The notes: generated by a model from the letters alone, not told the origin. Shown: positions 27,083 through 37,900, numbered from the stretch's first letter. The stretch is DNA of 64,000 bases from Bacteroidota bacterium (GCA_006218065.1 VBWE01000001.1:317063-381062), one strand, 5' to 3'. Numbers and translations are program-made.

Positions 27083-28463
27083 ACCGTATTCCTCTTCGTT
27101 CCTTCCAGAGCTGGTTGAACGATTTCGGCGCAACAACCGGAAGTTCTCTTCGTTCGCCCCACGACTTGCGGAAAAACTGGCGCAGCATAAAATTCTTGAG
27201 TTTCGCACCGCCCTTTTCCAGTTTGCTGCGTTTGAGCATCGCGCTTTTCCAGAAAAACCACATGACGTTTTCCGTTTTACTCGGCGCCGCATTATTCACC
27301 GCATCGCGGCGATTATAAAGCAGCAGGTTGTGCAGGTCGATTTTTACGGGGCAGACTTCCGTGCATTTTCCGCAAAGCGAAGAAGCGTAACTCAGGTGTT
27401 TGTATTCCTGCAGGCCTTTCATCCAGGGCGTGATCACCGCACCGATTGGTCCGCTGTACACTGTTCCGTAACTGTGCCCGCCCACGCCGTGATAAACCGG
27501 GCAGCCGTTCAGGCAGGCTCCGCAGCGGATGCAGGCCAGCGCGCGGCGTTGTGCAGGCTGCGCAAGCAGGCTGGTCCGGCCGTTATCGAGTAAAACGACA
27601 ACCATTTTTTCCGGGCCGTCGTTTTCCCCGGGCTGACGCGGGCCGGTGAAAATACTGTTGTAAACCGTAACGTACTGTCCTGTTCCGAAAGTCGCCAGCA
27701 ACGGCCAGAACAAATCCATGTCGCTTGCGGAAGGAACTATTTTTTCAATGCCTGTAATGGCGATATGCAGTTTCGGAAAGCTGACCGACAGCAGCGCGTT
27801 GCCTTCGTTTTCGGTTACGGCGACTCCGCCGATATCCGCAATCAGGAAATTCGCACCGGTAATGCCGACTTCCGCGCTGGTGTATTTGCTGCGAAGCAAT
27901 TTCCGGACGTGCGCGGTGATTTGTTCAGGCGTCCAGTCCGGCGGCGTGTTCTGCTTCCGGTGAAACAGCGCGGCAACATCTTCTTTCGATTTATGCATCG
28001 CCGGCGTAACGATATGATACGGCGGTTCCCCGTCGAGCTGCTGGATGTATTCGCCCAGGTCGGTTTCAATGGTTTCGATTCCTTCGTGTGTAAGCCGTTC
28101 GTTGAAACCGATCTCTTCCGTGACCATGGACTTTCCTTTAACGACGGTCCGCGCATTCTCGGTTTTCAGCAACTGCACGATTTCGCGCATCGCTTCTTCC
28201 GCGTCCTGCGCCCAGATCACTTTTCCGCCACGACGAATAAAATTCGCTTCGAATTCGACCAGGTATTTATCCAGGTTGGCGATTACTTTGTTGCGTAATC
28301 CGGCTGCGCGGCTGCGGGCCAGTTCGAGGTTGCTGAACTGCTCTTTACCCTGCTTTACTTTTTTATCGTACTGCGCAATATTGAAATTCACAGTTGCGCG
28401 ATGGGCAGAATCAAATACTTTTTTTTCGGCGGCTTCGTGGAATGCTGCGGCAAAATCGGGCAT
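27081..28463 (-). CDS. lutB: LutB/LldF-like L-lactate utilisation iron-sulfur protein
   Basis: The 460-residue protein (ATG at 28463; an upstream in-frame ATG at 28493 would run into the neighbouring gene) has the LutB layout. An N-terminal LUD domain contains the 'VVKGKSMVTEEIGFN' and 'GITGANFLIADIGGVAVTENEGN' motifs. Two 4Fe-4S clusters follow, at CIRCGACLNGCPVYH and CGKCTEVCPVKIDLHN. In other bacteria it works with LutA and LutC to oxidise L-lactate in the cytoplasm; neither partner is in this window. It follows the M28 peptidase gene by four bases, an unusual pairing. Confidence 0.9.
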   Translation of the reverse strand: MPDFAAAFHEAAEKKVFDSAHRATVNFNIAQYDKKVKQGKEQFSNLELARSRAAGLRNKVIANLDKYLVEFEANFIRRGGKVIWAQDAEEAMREIVQLLKTENARTVVKGKSMVTEEIGFNERLTHEGIETIETDLGEYIQQLDGEPPYHIVTPAMHKSKEDVAALFHRKQNTPPDWTPEQITAHVRKLLRSKYTSAEVGITGANFLIADIGGVAVTENEGNALLSVSFPKLHIAITGIEKIVPSASDMDLFWPLLATFGTGQYVTVYNSIFTGPRQPGENDGPEKMVVVLLDNGRTSLLAQPAQRRALACIRCGACLNGCPVYHGVGGHSYGTVYSGPIGAVITPWMKGLQEYKHLSYASSLCGKCTEVCPVKIDLHNLLLYNRRDAVNNAAPSKTENVMWFFWKSAMLKRSKLEKGGAKLKNFMLRQFFRKSWGERRELPVVAPKSFNQLWKERRGIR

Positions 28464-28467
28464 CGGG

Positions 28468-30033
28468 TCAGTTCGGTTTTTTGTCAACAACAATACGTTT
28501 GTCGCGGTTGGCCAGTTCCCAGGCCGTATAAAAAACCAGGCGCGTCCGTTTTTCCATCAGCGGGAAATCGATCTTTTTCACTTCGTCGGTTTCCTTGTGG
28601 TAATCTTTGTGCGTGCCGTTAAAATAAAAAATGATCGGGATATTTTTCTTCGCAAAATTGTAATGATCCGAGCGATAATAAAAACGGTTCGGATCTTTGT
28701 CGCTGTTGTACTTGTAATCGAGCTCGAGCTGCATGTATTTCTTATTCGCCGCTTCATTGATTTGGTGAAGTTCGGTGCTCAGCTTGTCGGAACCGATAAT
28801 GTACACGTAGTTTTTATTCTTCACGTGAAACGTGTCGATCCGCCCGATCATGTCGATGTTCAGGTCGCAAACGGTTTTTTCGAGCGGGAATACCGGGTTT
28901 TCGGTGTACCAGCGCGAGCCGAGCAATCCTTTTTCTTCGCCCGAAACGGCCATGAAAAGCATGCTGCGCCGCGGACCGCGCCCGTCTTTTTTAGCCTGTG
29001 CAAAAGCTTCGGCCATTTCCATGATCGCCACCGTGCCCGATCCGTCATCGTCGGCGCCGTTGTAAACCACATCGCCCTCTTTGCCGATATGATCGTAGTG
29101 CGCGGTAACCACAATGATTTCCTCTTTCAGGTCGGAGCCTTCGATAAAGCCGAGCACATTTTCGGAAGAAATCTGTTTTTCCACGCGCTGCACATCGATC
29201 AGGATCTCCTGTTTCAGTTCGATCGATTTCGGTTTTTTCTTTTTCCGGATATGCGCAGTCAGCATGTTTACGGTTTCCACCGAGCCCGCATTCGCCAGTA
29301 AAGCGTCCGCCATCCCGAAAGAAATAAAAAAGAACGGCGCCTGTGTTTTTTCTTCCGTTTTCAAGTTCAGCCGCAGCGTCGTCGCTTCGATGCTGTGCTT
29401 CATGGACTGAAGCTGTGTTGCATAATTACTCAGCACGATAAATACGGCTGCGGCGCCTTTTTCTCGGGCGAGATTTACTTTTTGCCTGCGGTCCGATTTT
29501 TCCGAATCGCCCGGTTTGCCTGTGATGAGCGAGCGTCCTTTTTTGTCGTGCGGCTCCCCGGGCAGGATCATTACCACTTTGTCCTTTACATCGATGCCCG
29601 CATAATCATCGTAGTTCGCCTCGCTCATGCCGTAACCGGCAAAAACAACCGAAGGAAGTTTACGTTTGATATCGTCGATGCCCGAGATGTAAAAGAAATC
29701 GCTGCTGAAGCGGAACTCCTTTTTATTGCTTGTGATCGTGCCGGCCCCAGGCTGTTTTTCGAAAAGATCGATCGGCTGATAATATGATCCGGTAGGCAAT
29801 GCCGGGATTCCCATTTCTTTAAACCGTGCCGAGATATATTCGGCAGCCATTTTCTGTCCTTTCTTGCCCGTTTCCCGGCCTTCGTATTCGTCGGAGGCGA
29901 GGATGTTCAGGTGCCGGCCCAGGTCGTCGGCTGTTATGGTCGCAGCATATTTATTTGCTTCATCTTCCGGACCGGGAACAAAGGCCAGGAAGGGCAGCGC
30001 TGCAAGGAAAAGGAAAAACTTTTTATTTTTCAT
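28468..30033 (-). CDS. M28 family peptidase with PA-like insert
   Basis: I place the start at ATG 30033, giving a signal peptide (MKNKKFFLFLAALPFLAF) and 521 residues. A protease-associated-like segment lies in the first third ('VVFAGYGMSEANYDDYAGIDVKDKVVMIL'-type strand pattern). The zinc aminopeptidase core has VVTAHYDHIG, GADDDGSG, SGEEKGLLGS and, later, RSDHYNF. It should be a periplasmic or secreted aminopeptidase. A minus-strand TATCTTTG element 15 nt upstream supports the start. Its stop is four bases before the LutB start, so the two are probably cotranscribed. Confidence 0.9.
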   Translation of the reverse strand: MKNKKFFLFLAALPFLAFVPGPEDEANKYAATITADDLGRHLNILASDEYEGRETGKKGQKMAAEYISARFKEMGIPALPTGSYYQPIDLFEKQPGAGTITSNKKEFRFSSDFFYISGIDDIKRKLPSVVFAGYGMSEANYDDYAGIDVKDKVVMILPGEPHDKKGRSLITGKPGDSEKSDRRQKVNLAREKGAAAVFIVLSNYATQLQSMKHSIEATTLRLNLKTEEKTQAPFFFISFGMADALLANAGSVETVNMLTAHIRKKKKPKSIELKQEILIDVQRVEKQISSENVLGFIEGSDLKEEIIVVTAHYDHIGKEGDVVYNGADDDGSGTVAIMEMAEAFAQAKKDGRGPRRSMLFMAVSGEEKGLLGSRWYTENPVFPLEKTVCDLNIDMIGRIDTFHVKNKNYVYIIGSDKLSTELHQINEAANKKYMQLELDYKYNSDKDPNRFYYRSDHYNFAKKNIPIIFYFNGTHKDYHKETDEVKKIDFPLMEKRTRLVFYTAWELANRDKRIVVDKKPN

Positions 30034-30048
30034 GGTGTTTGTTACGCA

Positions 30049-30056
30049 CAAAGATA
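30049..30056 (-). promoter_or_regulatory. Bacteroidetes-type -7 element
   Basis: Minus-strand TATCTTTG matches TAnnTTTG, 15 nt upstream of ATG 30033. It lies within the longer open frame that begins at 30051, favouring the shorter start. Confidence 0.5.
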
Positions 30057-30113
30057 GCCCGTTTTACCGCCCGGGAAGAAGGGGCATTTGCCGGTTTTTG
30101 CACAGTTGTTTTA

Positions 30114-31085
30114 TTATCGGCGGATGATCCGGCCGCGAAGAACCGCGCCTTCTGCTGTTGTTACAGCGTACACGTACACGCCCGGTACAAAAACACCGGC
30201 TTCCAGCGGAATCTGCTGTTCGGAAATTGTTTGCCTGGATAAAATGCATTTCCCCGCTATATCGAAAACCTGCAATGCATAGTTTGCCGTTCCTTTTACG
30301 TGCAGCGTTGCGGTGCCAGCTGCCGGGTTCGGATAAACGGTTACTTCCGGGGTTTCTGCGATCGGTTCGTTATTCCCCATAACCGAAAGTAACAGGCTGA
30401 TGTCCGCTTCTATATCGTAGTTCGTATTGTTGAACCAGCCGTATTTTCTGAAAATATGCCCGTTTGGAGCGACCAGGTAAGCGTTATGCGGAGCCGGACC
30501 ATAATTGGAAAACCATTCGTTGCAGGGCCCGTCGATCAGAACCGGAACACTGATGTTTAACGCACTGTCGGCCAGGTGAGCCATCTGCTGCCGGCCGGCA
30601 TAAATCTGGTGCTGCGCATATAAAATCCCGTTGATGTAATTGTTGGGCGTTACCCAAACTCCCCCGGAGAAAGGCGAGACGTCCGGTGATTTCGGATGCG
30701 CTTCCATTTCGTAAATCACGAAAACCTTGATTTGTTGTCCGAAAGTATTCAGCAGGGTCGGGAGAATGGTCGTCAGTCCGTCGCGCGATTGCGGACAGGT
30801 GTACGATGCGGCAATGAGCAGAATCGGTTTACCGTCCTGCAGTTCGGTTTCCATATTATAAGAAACACCGTTCTCATTATATAAAGTAAAATCCGGTACG
30901 AGATCCCCGACATGATAACCTGACAGCATGAACTGGGCGGTAGTATCTATGTATGCAGGAAAAGTACAGATGCTATCCGTTCCATTAGGCATTTGCGCCG
31001 TGTTTATGGAAGGACTAAGCACAACCTGGCCCTGTGCGAAAAAGGTGATGAAAAGCAGGAAAATAACCAGGAAAACGAACTTCAT
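30114..31085 (-). CDS. Deiodinase-like thioredoxin-fold protein with T9SS type A sorting domain
   Basis: ATG at 31085 begins a signal peptide (MKFVFLVIFLLFITFFAQGQ) in a 323-residue protein. Residues 55-240 form a thioredoxin-like domain: a 'GDLVPDFTLYNENG' strand, the active-site-like Cys97 in SYTCPQSR, and EMEAHP at 126-131. The position of the Cys and the 'YxxEAHP' motif resemble the iodothyronine deiodinase fold, where the Cys is often selenocysteine. The last 80 residues are a type A sorting domain (VTVYPNPAAGTATLHV, VFDIAGKCIL, GVYVYAV...IIRR). The activity is probably a secreted thiol or peroxide-type reductase; the substrate is unknown. The AT-rich rpiB terminator lies upstream. Confidence 0.75.
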   Translation of the reverse strand: MKFVFLVIFLLFITFFAQGQVVLSPSINTAQMPNGTDSICTFPAYIDTTAQFMLSGYHVGDLVPDFTLYNENGVSYNMETELQDGKPILLIAASYTCPQSRDGLTTILPTLLNTFGQQIKVFVIYEMEAHPKSPDVSPFSGGVWVTPNNYINGILYAQHQIYAGRQQMAHLADSALNISVPVLIDGPCNEWFSNYGPAPHNAYLVAPNGHIFRKYGWFNNTNYDIEADISLLLSVMGNNEPIAETPEVTVYPNPAAGTATLHVKGTANYALQVFDIAGKCILSRQTISEQQIPLEAGVFVPGVYVYAVTTAEGAVLRGRIIRR

Positions 31086-31193
31086 TACAAACAATGGTAC
31101 TGAACTCTTTCCACTAAAAAACTCCCGGTGATGACTGGATATCAGATTTCTATGACCAGCATAGTCTTCCATACCGGCAGAATAGTGAAATAA

Positions 31194-31246
31194 AAACGCT
31201 CAATTACCAATGAACTTATCCGATGAACATTGGTAATTGAGCGTTT
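31194..31246 (-). terminator. Long perfect hairpin terminator after rpiB
   Basis: A 19-bp perfect stem (31194-31212 with 31228-31246) around a 15-base loop is followed on the minus strand by TTTTTATTTC. A partial extra copy of the arm (ACGCTCAAT) lies just upstream of the stem on the minus strand. Confidence 0.75.
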
Positions 31247-31283
31247 GACATTGAGCGTTCCTTATCCGGAAGAAATAAGTACT

Positions 31284-31721
31284 TCAACAGGAGATTTTAT
31301 TCACCCGGTTCTGGTGCCGGCCGCCTTCAAAAGGCGTTTCCAGGAAAACGCTTACGCAGGCTTTTGCCTCTTCCGTATCTATAAAGCGCGCAGGCAGTGA
31401 AATGATGTTGGCGTCGTTATGCTGGCGCGCCAGTGATGCCAGCTCGCGTTTCCAGCAAATAGCCGCCCGGATTCCCTGGTGTTTATTGGCCGCCATGCTG
31501 ATCCCGTTGGCGCTGCCGCAGATCAGGACGCCGAAATCGAATTCCTTTTTTTCAACCGCTGTGGCTACAGGATGTGCAAAATCAGGATAATCGACGCTTT
31601 GATCGGAATATGCACCGAAATCCTTCACCCGGTGGCCGGCCGATTCCAGGAAGTCAATAATTTCTTTCTTGAGCTGAAAACCGGCATGATCACAACCGAT
31701 TGCTATATTTAAAGTGGCCAT
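31284..31721 (-). CDS. rpiB: Ribose-5-phosphate isomerase B
   Basis: The 145-residue protein is a typical RpiB. It interconverts ribose 5-phosphate and ribulose 5-phosphate in the non-oxidative pentose phosphate pathway. Recognisable features are the N-terminal Asp11-His12 (GCDHAG), catalytic Cys68 in ICGSANG (Thr/Ser and Gly of the phosphate-binding loop follow), His101 in ARQHNDAN and the C-terminal FEGGRHQNRV. It appears monocistronic, with a TACCTTTG promoter element upstream and a long hairpin downstream. Confidence 0.95.
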   Translation of the reverse strand: MATLNIAIGCDHAGFQLKKEIIDFLESAGHRVKDFGAYSDQSVDYPDFAHPVATAVEKKEFDFGVLICGSANGISMAANKHQGIRAAICWKRELASLARQHNDANIISLPARFIDTEEAKACVSVFLETPFEGGRHQNRVNKISC

Positions 31722-32259
31722 TTAAAAGTCTGTTTGATTTAACTCAAAGGTACTGATTCGGTTCTTTTTTACCGGGACCTGTTTTCAGGTCACTACAAAT
31801 AGTTTATTAACAAACCAATTGCCGGGGGAAAAAATCAGGGTTGAAAATGAGCAGTATAGGATCAATCTTTTACACAGACTTTATGTTAACATCTGCTTAT
31901 AATAGTGTTCTCTTTCTGATAAAAAAGATTAGGTTTTCTGCCTGCATATCCGTCTTAGAAAAAGAACCGGCAAATCAAGTCCTGTTGATAACTAGTAATC
32001 AGGAAAAATTGAACAACTTTGAAAGCCCCTTCCAGGGGAAAAAGAGTTGACAAAAACTTGTTTGAACGGATATACACCGATTGTTAAAAAAATCGCAATA
32101 TTCTTTATTTCAATCGTTTGTAAAAACAATGCTGTTGATAATCTGTTATGAATAAGTAGGAAGTCATATTGTCAAGACATCGGCGTGCTTTTTACTAACC
32201 ATACTAACACGCTAGTAGTTATAACAAGATTATATTATAAATAAAAAATATAGTATTAT
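31722..32259. other. AT-rich intergenic region
   Basis: This 538-bp gap is clearly more AT-rich than its surroundings, with runs such as TATATTATAAATAAAAAATA before nadA. It contains the rpiB promoter element (31745-31752, minus) and a 69-codon open frame at 31841-32050 that I do not accept as a gene. No TAnnTTTG promoter for nadA was recognised. Confidence 0.5.
31745..31752 (-). promoter_or_regulatory. Bacteroidetes-type -7 element for rpiB
   Basis: Minus-strand TACCTTTG matches TAnnTTTG, 23 nt upstream of the rpiB ATG. Confidence 0.5.
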
Positions 32260-33249
32260 ATGAGTACTTCGGTCGATATTAAAAAGGGGTATCTTGACAT
32301 CCATCCAGACCCGTCTCTTGATCTCTTTGAAGAAATAAAAAAATTAAAAAAAGAGAAAAATGCGGTTTTGCTGGCGCACTATTACCAGGATGCGGATATC
32401 CAGGATATAGCGGACTACATCGGCGACAGTTTGGGCCTGGCGCAAAAAGCGGAAAAAACGGAAGCGGATATTATTGTTTTTGCAGGGGTGCATTTCATGG
32501 CGGAAACGGCAAAAATTTTAAATCCGCACAAAAAAGTTTTACTGCCCGATCTGAATGCAGGTTGTTCACTGGCCGATTCCTGTCCGCCAGAAGAGTTTGC
32601 TAAATTCAAAGCGCAGCATCCGGATCATGTAGTGATTTCATACATCAATTGCACCGCAGGCATAAAAGCGCTTTCCGATATTATCTGCACATCGACCAAT
32701 GCCGAACACATCGTGCGCAGTGTGCCGGCGGATAAAAAAATAATTTTCGCACCGGATAAAAATCTCGGCCGTTACATCATTAAAAAAACCGGTCGCGATA
32801 TGGTTTTATGGAACGGGTCGTGCATGGTTCATGAAATATTTTCACTGGAGAAAATACGGTCGCTGAAAGCCAAACACCCGGAAGCCAAATTCATCGCGCA
32901 TCCTGAATGTGAAGAACCGGTACTGGCACTTGCCGATTTTATAGGCTCTACAACAGCCCTGCTTAATTACACGATCCGGGATACTGCGAAAGCCTACATC
33001 GTGGCAACGGAAACGGGTATTTTACACCAGATGGAAAAAGCGTCGCCGGACAAAACCTTTATTCCCGCTCCCCCGGAAACGAATTGTGCCTGTAACGATT
33101 GTCCGCACATGAAACTGAATACGCTGGAAAAACTCTACGTCTGTTTGAAATACGAAGCCCCGGAGATCATACTTCCGGACGACCTGGCAGCAAAATCACT
33201 GATCCCCATAAAACGGATGCTGGAGCTTTCGGCCGGTCTTTCCGGTTGA
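32260..33249 (+). CDS. nadA: Quinolinate synthase A
   Basis: The 329-residue protein is a complete NadA, which condenses iminoaspartate with dihydroxyacetone phosphate to quinolinate in de novo NAD synthesis. The 4Fe-4S ligands fit Cys102 (AGCSLADSC), Cys188 ([10 protein letters not shown]) and one of the Cys in CACNDCPHM (276, 278, 281; Cys281 fits best). Other conserved motifs are [19 protein letters not shown] and HPECEEPV. No nadB or nadC is adjacent. An AT-rich leader of over 500 bp precedes it. Confidence 0.96.
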   Translation: MSTSVDIKKGYLDIHPDPSLDLFEEIKKLKKEKNAVLLAHYYQDADIQDIADYIGDSLGLAQKAEKTEADIIVFAGVHFMAETAKILNPHKKVLLPDLNAGCSLADSCPPEEFAKFKAQHPDHVVISYINCTAGIKALSDIICTSTNAEHIVRSVPADKKIIFAPDKNLGRYIIKKTGRDMVLWNGSCMVHEIFSLEKIRSLKAKHPEAKFIAHPECEEPVLALADFIGSTTALLNYTIRDTAKAYIVATETGILHQMEKASPDKTFIPAPPETNCACNDCPHMKLNTLEKLYVCLKYEAPEIILPDDLAAKSLIPIKRMLELSAGLSG

Positions 33250-33312
33250 TTTTACTTTGAGACTGGTACAGCTTTTTTTATATCCGGTAGGTCTTATAAG
33301 CCGCTGAAAAGG

Positions 33313-33320
33313 TAAATTTG
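33313..33320 (+). promoter_or_regulatory. Bacteroidetes-type -7 element
   Basis: TAAATTTG matches TAnnTTTG, 38 nt upstream of ATG 33359, and would drive the signalling operon. No clear -33 element was found. Confidence 0.5.
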
Positions 33321-33358
33321 TATATTAACCAGTCCGGCCAAAACCCGGTTTCCAGCCC

Positions 33359-34930
33359 ATGCTCCATATTCGCCTTGTTTTTTTCATATGGCTTTTCCCG
33401 CTTTTTGCTTTTGCTCAACCGAAAGGGCAGGAAAATGTCAACCCGAACGGGTACAATAAATTCTATTATGAAAACGGAAAAATTTCGAGTGAAGGGAATA
33501 TGCGCGATGGTAAACCGGACGGCTACTGGAAAACGTATTATCCGAACGGGAAAATAAAATCGGAAGGGAACCGGAAGAATTTTGAACTGGACAGCGCCTG
33601 GCGTTTTTATACCGAGCAGGGAAAACCGAGTATTGAATACACTTACAAAAACGGAAAGAAAACAGGTCCGAAAAAAGTATTTACTCCCGACGGCTATCTC
33701 GATTCGGAAGAAATTTACCTGAACGATGTAAAACAGGGATTGACCAGCTATTTTACAAAAACCGGCAAGCTGATTAAAATAATTCCGTTCGAAGCAGGGA
33801 AAGAGCAGGGGATGGGCTACGAATACGATACTACCGGCACGATCATCACCATTACCGAATACAAAGCCGGTTTTATCAAGAGCAATGAACGGATCAACCG
33901 GCGTGATGCGAATGGTTTGCGCCAGGGCCTGTGGAAAGATTTTTATACTCCCGGGAAAGCGAAAACGGAAGGAAGATACCTGGACGACAAGAAGAACGGG
34001 TATTTCAAAGAATACAACGAATTCGGAAACCTGGTGAATATCACCAAGTACGAAAACGGCATACTGGTAAAAAATCCGCCGGAACTCGCGAAAGTGGAAA
34101 CGAAGATTGAATACCATCCGAACGGTAAGCCGAAATTCATGGGTGTTTACAAAGATGGAGTTCCCGATGGTGTGATCCGGGAATATTCTACGGAAGGAAA
34201 AATAGTCGGTGCCGAAGTTTACAAAGAAGGAATTAAAATAGGAGAAGGTATTTATGATGAGCAGGGACGCGAACAGGGCAAGTGGAAAGAATATCACGAT
34301 ACCGGCGAACTCAAGGGAGAAGGAGAATACCTGAACGGCATCCGTATCGGGCCCTGGACATTTTATCATCCGAACGCCAAGATCGATCAGAAAGGAAAAT
34401 ATGACAAAAGAGGACGAACCCAGGGCGAATGGAAATGGTATTATGAAGATGGTGCGCTGCTGCGTGAAGAAATTTATATCGACGGGCAGCGAAACGGAAC
34501 GATGACCGAATACGACGATAAAGGAAATACGATCACGAAAGGTGAATATGTGGATGGGCTGCAAGAAGGCCCCTGGTTTTTCCAGATGGAAGATTACCGT
34601 GAAGAAGGAAGTTACAAAGCCGACCTGCGCGACGGAATGTGGAAACATATTTACACCACCAACGGAAAGACCCGTTTCGAAGGTGTTTTCCTGAACGGCG
34701 TGCCCGACGGAGAGCATACGTATTACTATGAAAACGGTAAAACCTGGCAGTTTGGTAAATATATTTATGGTCGCAAGGAAGGCGATTGGAAATATTACGA
34801 TGAATTCGGAATACTGATTCTGACCATCACGTTCAAAGACGATGTTGAAATAAAATTCGACGGCGTTAAAGTGAAATTCGAGTCCGAAAAACGAAAAGAA
34901 TCATCGCCAGGCAACGGGTCGAATCAATGA
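33359..34930 (+). CDS. MORN-like / YwqK-type repeat protein
   Basis: The 523-residue protein has a signal peptide ([17 protein letters not shown]) and then some 15-18 repeats of about 22-24 residues with the pattern 'G.W..YY.NGKI..EG.Y..G...G'. Examples are [20 protein letters not shown] and [16 protein letters not shown]. This is the MORN_2/YwqK repeat found in many Bacteroidetes exported proteins; database names call some 'antitoxin component YwqK', but no toxin is present here. The stop overlaps the histidine kinase start (ATGA), so the two are translationally coupled. A role as a surface or periplasmic input to the kinase is inference; the kinase has no membrane segment. Confidence 0.8.
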   Translation: MLHIRLVFFIWLFPLFAFAQPKGQENVNPNGYNKFYYENGKISSEGNMRDGKPDGYWKTYYPNGKIKSEGNRKNFELDSAWRFYTEQGKPSIEYTYKNGKKTGPKKVFTPDGYLDSEEIYLNDVKQGLTSYFTKTGKLIKIIPFEAGKEQGMGYEYDTTGTIITITEYKAGFIKSNERINRRDANGLRQGLWKDFYTPGKAKTEGRYLDDKKNGYFKEYNEFGNLVNITKYENGILVKNPPELAKVETKIEYHPNGKPKFMGVYKDGVPDGVIREYSTEGKIVGAEVYKEGIKIGEGIYDEQGREQGKWKEYHDTGELKGEGEYLNGIRIGPWTFYHPNAKIDQKGKYDKRGRTQGEWKWYYEDGALLREEIYIDGQRNGTMTEYDDKGNTITKGEYVDGLQEGPWFFQMEDYREEGSYKADLRDGMWKHIYTTNGKTRFEGVFLNGVPDGEHTYYYENGKTWQFGKYIYGRKEGDWKYYDEFGILILTITFKDDVEIKFDGVKVKFESEKRKESSPGNGSNQ

Positions 34931-37900
34931 CGGATTATACCAGACAGAACAAGCAGCAGCTGATCGAAGAGATAGAGCGGCTAAAGGCTGAGCTTTCGAA
35001 ATACGAGAATGTTTCGAGAGACATCCGTTCCGTTAAAGAATATGTCCGTTATAATCCACAGCCGTCCATTTTCAGCGACAAGGAACTGATCTATTCGGTT
35101 CTCGGCAATATCAACGAACTTGTTTATTACATCGAGATCACGCCGGACCAGAAACGGGTGGTGCGTTATATCGGCCCGCAGGTGGAGCAGATACTCGGTA
35201 TTCCGCTAGAGTATTACACACAGAACATCGACAAGGTTATCGAACGTTGTCATCCGGACGATATTCCCGGTATGTTCGAAACGGCCAAACGGCTGAAAGA
35301 AGAAAAAACACCGAAGTCGTTCGTTTACCGTTTCATGAACGACATCAAGAAAAAATACATCTGGATCGAAGAAACGGTTTACCCGCAGTACGATGAAAGT
35401 GGCCGGCACAGCAGCAACATCGGCGTAACCCGCGACATCACCGAAAAGAAAAACGCAGAACTGGAACTGCTGGAGCACCAGAAAATGCTTTCGCTGGTGC
35501 TGAACAATATCGGCGAGATCGTTTATTATGTCGAATACAAAAACGAAAACGAACGCGAGGTAAAATTCATCGGCGAGAATATCGAGAAAATGCTGGGCAT
35601 GTCCACGCAGGAATACATCGATAACAATTCTTCGCTGATCAATTACTGCCACCTGGACGACAGGCAGGCAATCAAAGACACGGTTCAGCGGATAAGAACG
35701 GAAAAGAAGCCGCAGACTTTTTTTTACCGGTTCAAACACTGGAAAACCGGCGAGTATGTCTGGATCGAGGAACAGCTTTTCCCGAGGTACGATGAAAACG
35801 GGAGGCACTTCGCCAATTTCGGTGTCACCCGCGACGTTACCGAAAGGGCGCTGGCGGAACAAAGGCTTCGCGAAAGCGAAAAAAAACTGGCGCTGATCAG
35901 TGCGTCTTCTCCCGTAGGAATTTTTATCACCGATGGAAAAGGCAAGCCCGTTTATATCAACAAAAAAGTAGAAGAAATCTCCGGCCTTCCTCCCGGCAAG
36001 ATCCTGCAGCACGCCTGGTTCCGCCGCATGCACCCCGAAGACGCAAAAAGGCTCATCGAAAAAATCAGGCTGGCGGTCAGCGATAAAACCGAATACTCGG
36101 ACGAATTCCGTTTCACCAAAAACCCGGGCGAAGATCACAGCTGGTTCAGGATCAAAGTGAACGTGATCATCGGTGAGAAAAACGAATTCCAGGGCTGGGT
36201 CGGTACCGTAGAGGATATTACTCCCGGCGTGGAATCGGAACGGAAATTGCGAGAAAGCGAATTGCGGTTCCGCATGCTTGCCGAAAATGCCAGCGACATT
36301 ATTTACCGTTACATCATTTACCCCGAGCCGCGGTATGAATACGTGAGCCCGTCGGCGCTGGCCATTACCGGGTATTCGCCCGAAGATTTTTACAAAGATC
36401 CCTACCTCGGTTTTACCATCGTGCATCCCGACGACCGCAAACTCCTGCAGCAATCGGAAGGTATTATCCGCGATAAAGGAAATGTGCAGGCCGTTGACGG
36501 CGACCAGGGCCTGGTGATCCGCTGGGTGAGGAAAGACGGCAAGGCGATCTGGACGGAAACGCGGAATAAACCGATTTTCAACGAAGAAGGCCGTATCGTC
36601 GCGATCGAAGGGATATCGCGCGATATTTCCCTGCAGAAGAAAAACGAAGATGCGCTGCGCGAAAGTGAAGAACGGTTCAAGCTGCTTTCGCAGGCGGCCA
36701 TGGAAGGCATAGTGCTGATTGAAAACGGCCGCGTGGTGGATGCGAACGAACAGTTCCTCCGGATTTTCGGTTACGAAAGACAGGAAGAGCTGACCGGCGT
36801 TACTATCGACAGGATCATTACTCCCCAGCAGATCGGTGCGCTCAACGAACCGCGGCACGGTGCAGGAGGATCGACATACGAAATCAAATGCCGCCGGAAA
36901 GACGGGAAAGAAATTTTTGTGGAAGCGCGCGGGCAGGATATACCGTTCGGCGACCGGGAAATCCGGATTCTCGCGATCAATGATATTACCGAACGCAAGC
37001 TTACAGAAATCGCGCTGCGCGAAAGCGAACGTACGCTTTCCACGCTCATGGCGAACCTGCCCGGCATGGCATACCGCTGCGCGTACGATGAAAACTGGAC
37101 GATGCTTTTCGTCAGCCAGGGCTGCGCGGAACTGACGGGCTACAATCCGGCCGACCTGCTTGCAAATAAAAAACGGGCCTTCTCGCAAATCGTTCACCCG
37201 GAAGATCGCGCGGTCGGCAAAAAAGAAATTGAAGAAGCGATCAACAACAAAACGCCGTTTGAAAAACAGTATCGCATCATTTCGAAACAGGGAGAAGAAA
37301 AATGGGTTTGGGATAAAGGAGAAGGTGTTTTTTCCCCGGCGGGAGAACTGCTGTTCATAGAAGGATTCCTGACCGACATCACCGAATACCGGCAACTGGA
37401 AAAAGAACAGTTGCGCGCCCAGCTGGCCGAAGAGAACAACAAGCGCCTGGAAGCGGAAATCGAAGAACGCAAACGCATCGAGGGAAAACTGCAGGCCAAC
37501 CAGAAATACGTTCGCCTGCTGATCGACAGTTCGCTCGACATGATCTGCGCATCGGACAGGCAGGGAATTGTTACCGAATTCAACCTGGCCGCTCAGCAAG
37601 CCTTCGGTTATACCGCCGAAGAAGTGATCGGGAAACACGTTTCTTTCCTCTATGTAAACCCGAAAGAGCGTATCGATGTGCTGAACAACCTGCTTGCCGG
37701 AACCGGTGTTTTTTCCGGTGAAGTGGTGAACAAGAAAAAAGACGGCAGCCCGTTCACCGCTTATCTTTCAGCCAGTGCGCTGCGCGATGAGAACGGCGAG
37801 GTGATCGGGTCGATGGGCGTTTCGCGCGATATCTCCGTATTGAAAGCTGCGGAGCAGGAACTGCGCGACAGCGAAGAACGTTACCGCGACCTGTTCGAAA

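Noticed and set aside
31841-32050. 69-codon open frame in the AT-rich gap
   Set aside because: No promoter or recognisable domain, composition of random AT-rich DNA, and lies in a leader region.
33359-34930. Toxin-antitoxin reading of the YwqK-like gene
   Set aside because: Database names link YwqK repeats to antitoxins, but the protein is exported, long, and adjacent to a kinase and regulator, with no toxin gene nearby.
35206-37638. Minus-strand 810-codon open frame
   Set aside because: Antisense to five or six PAS domains of the histidine kinase; its composition (Phe-, Val- and Arg-rich) and lack of motifs mark it as a shadow.
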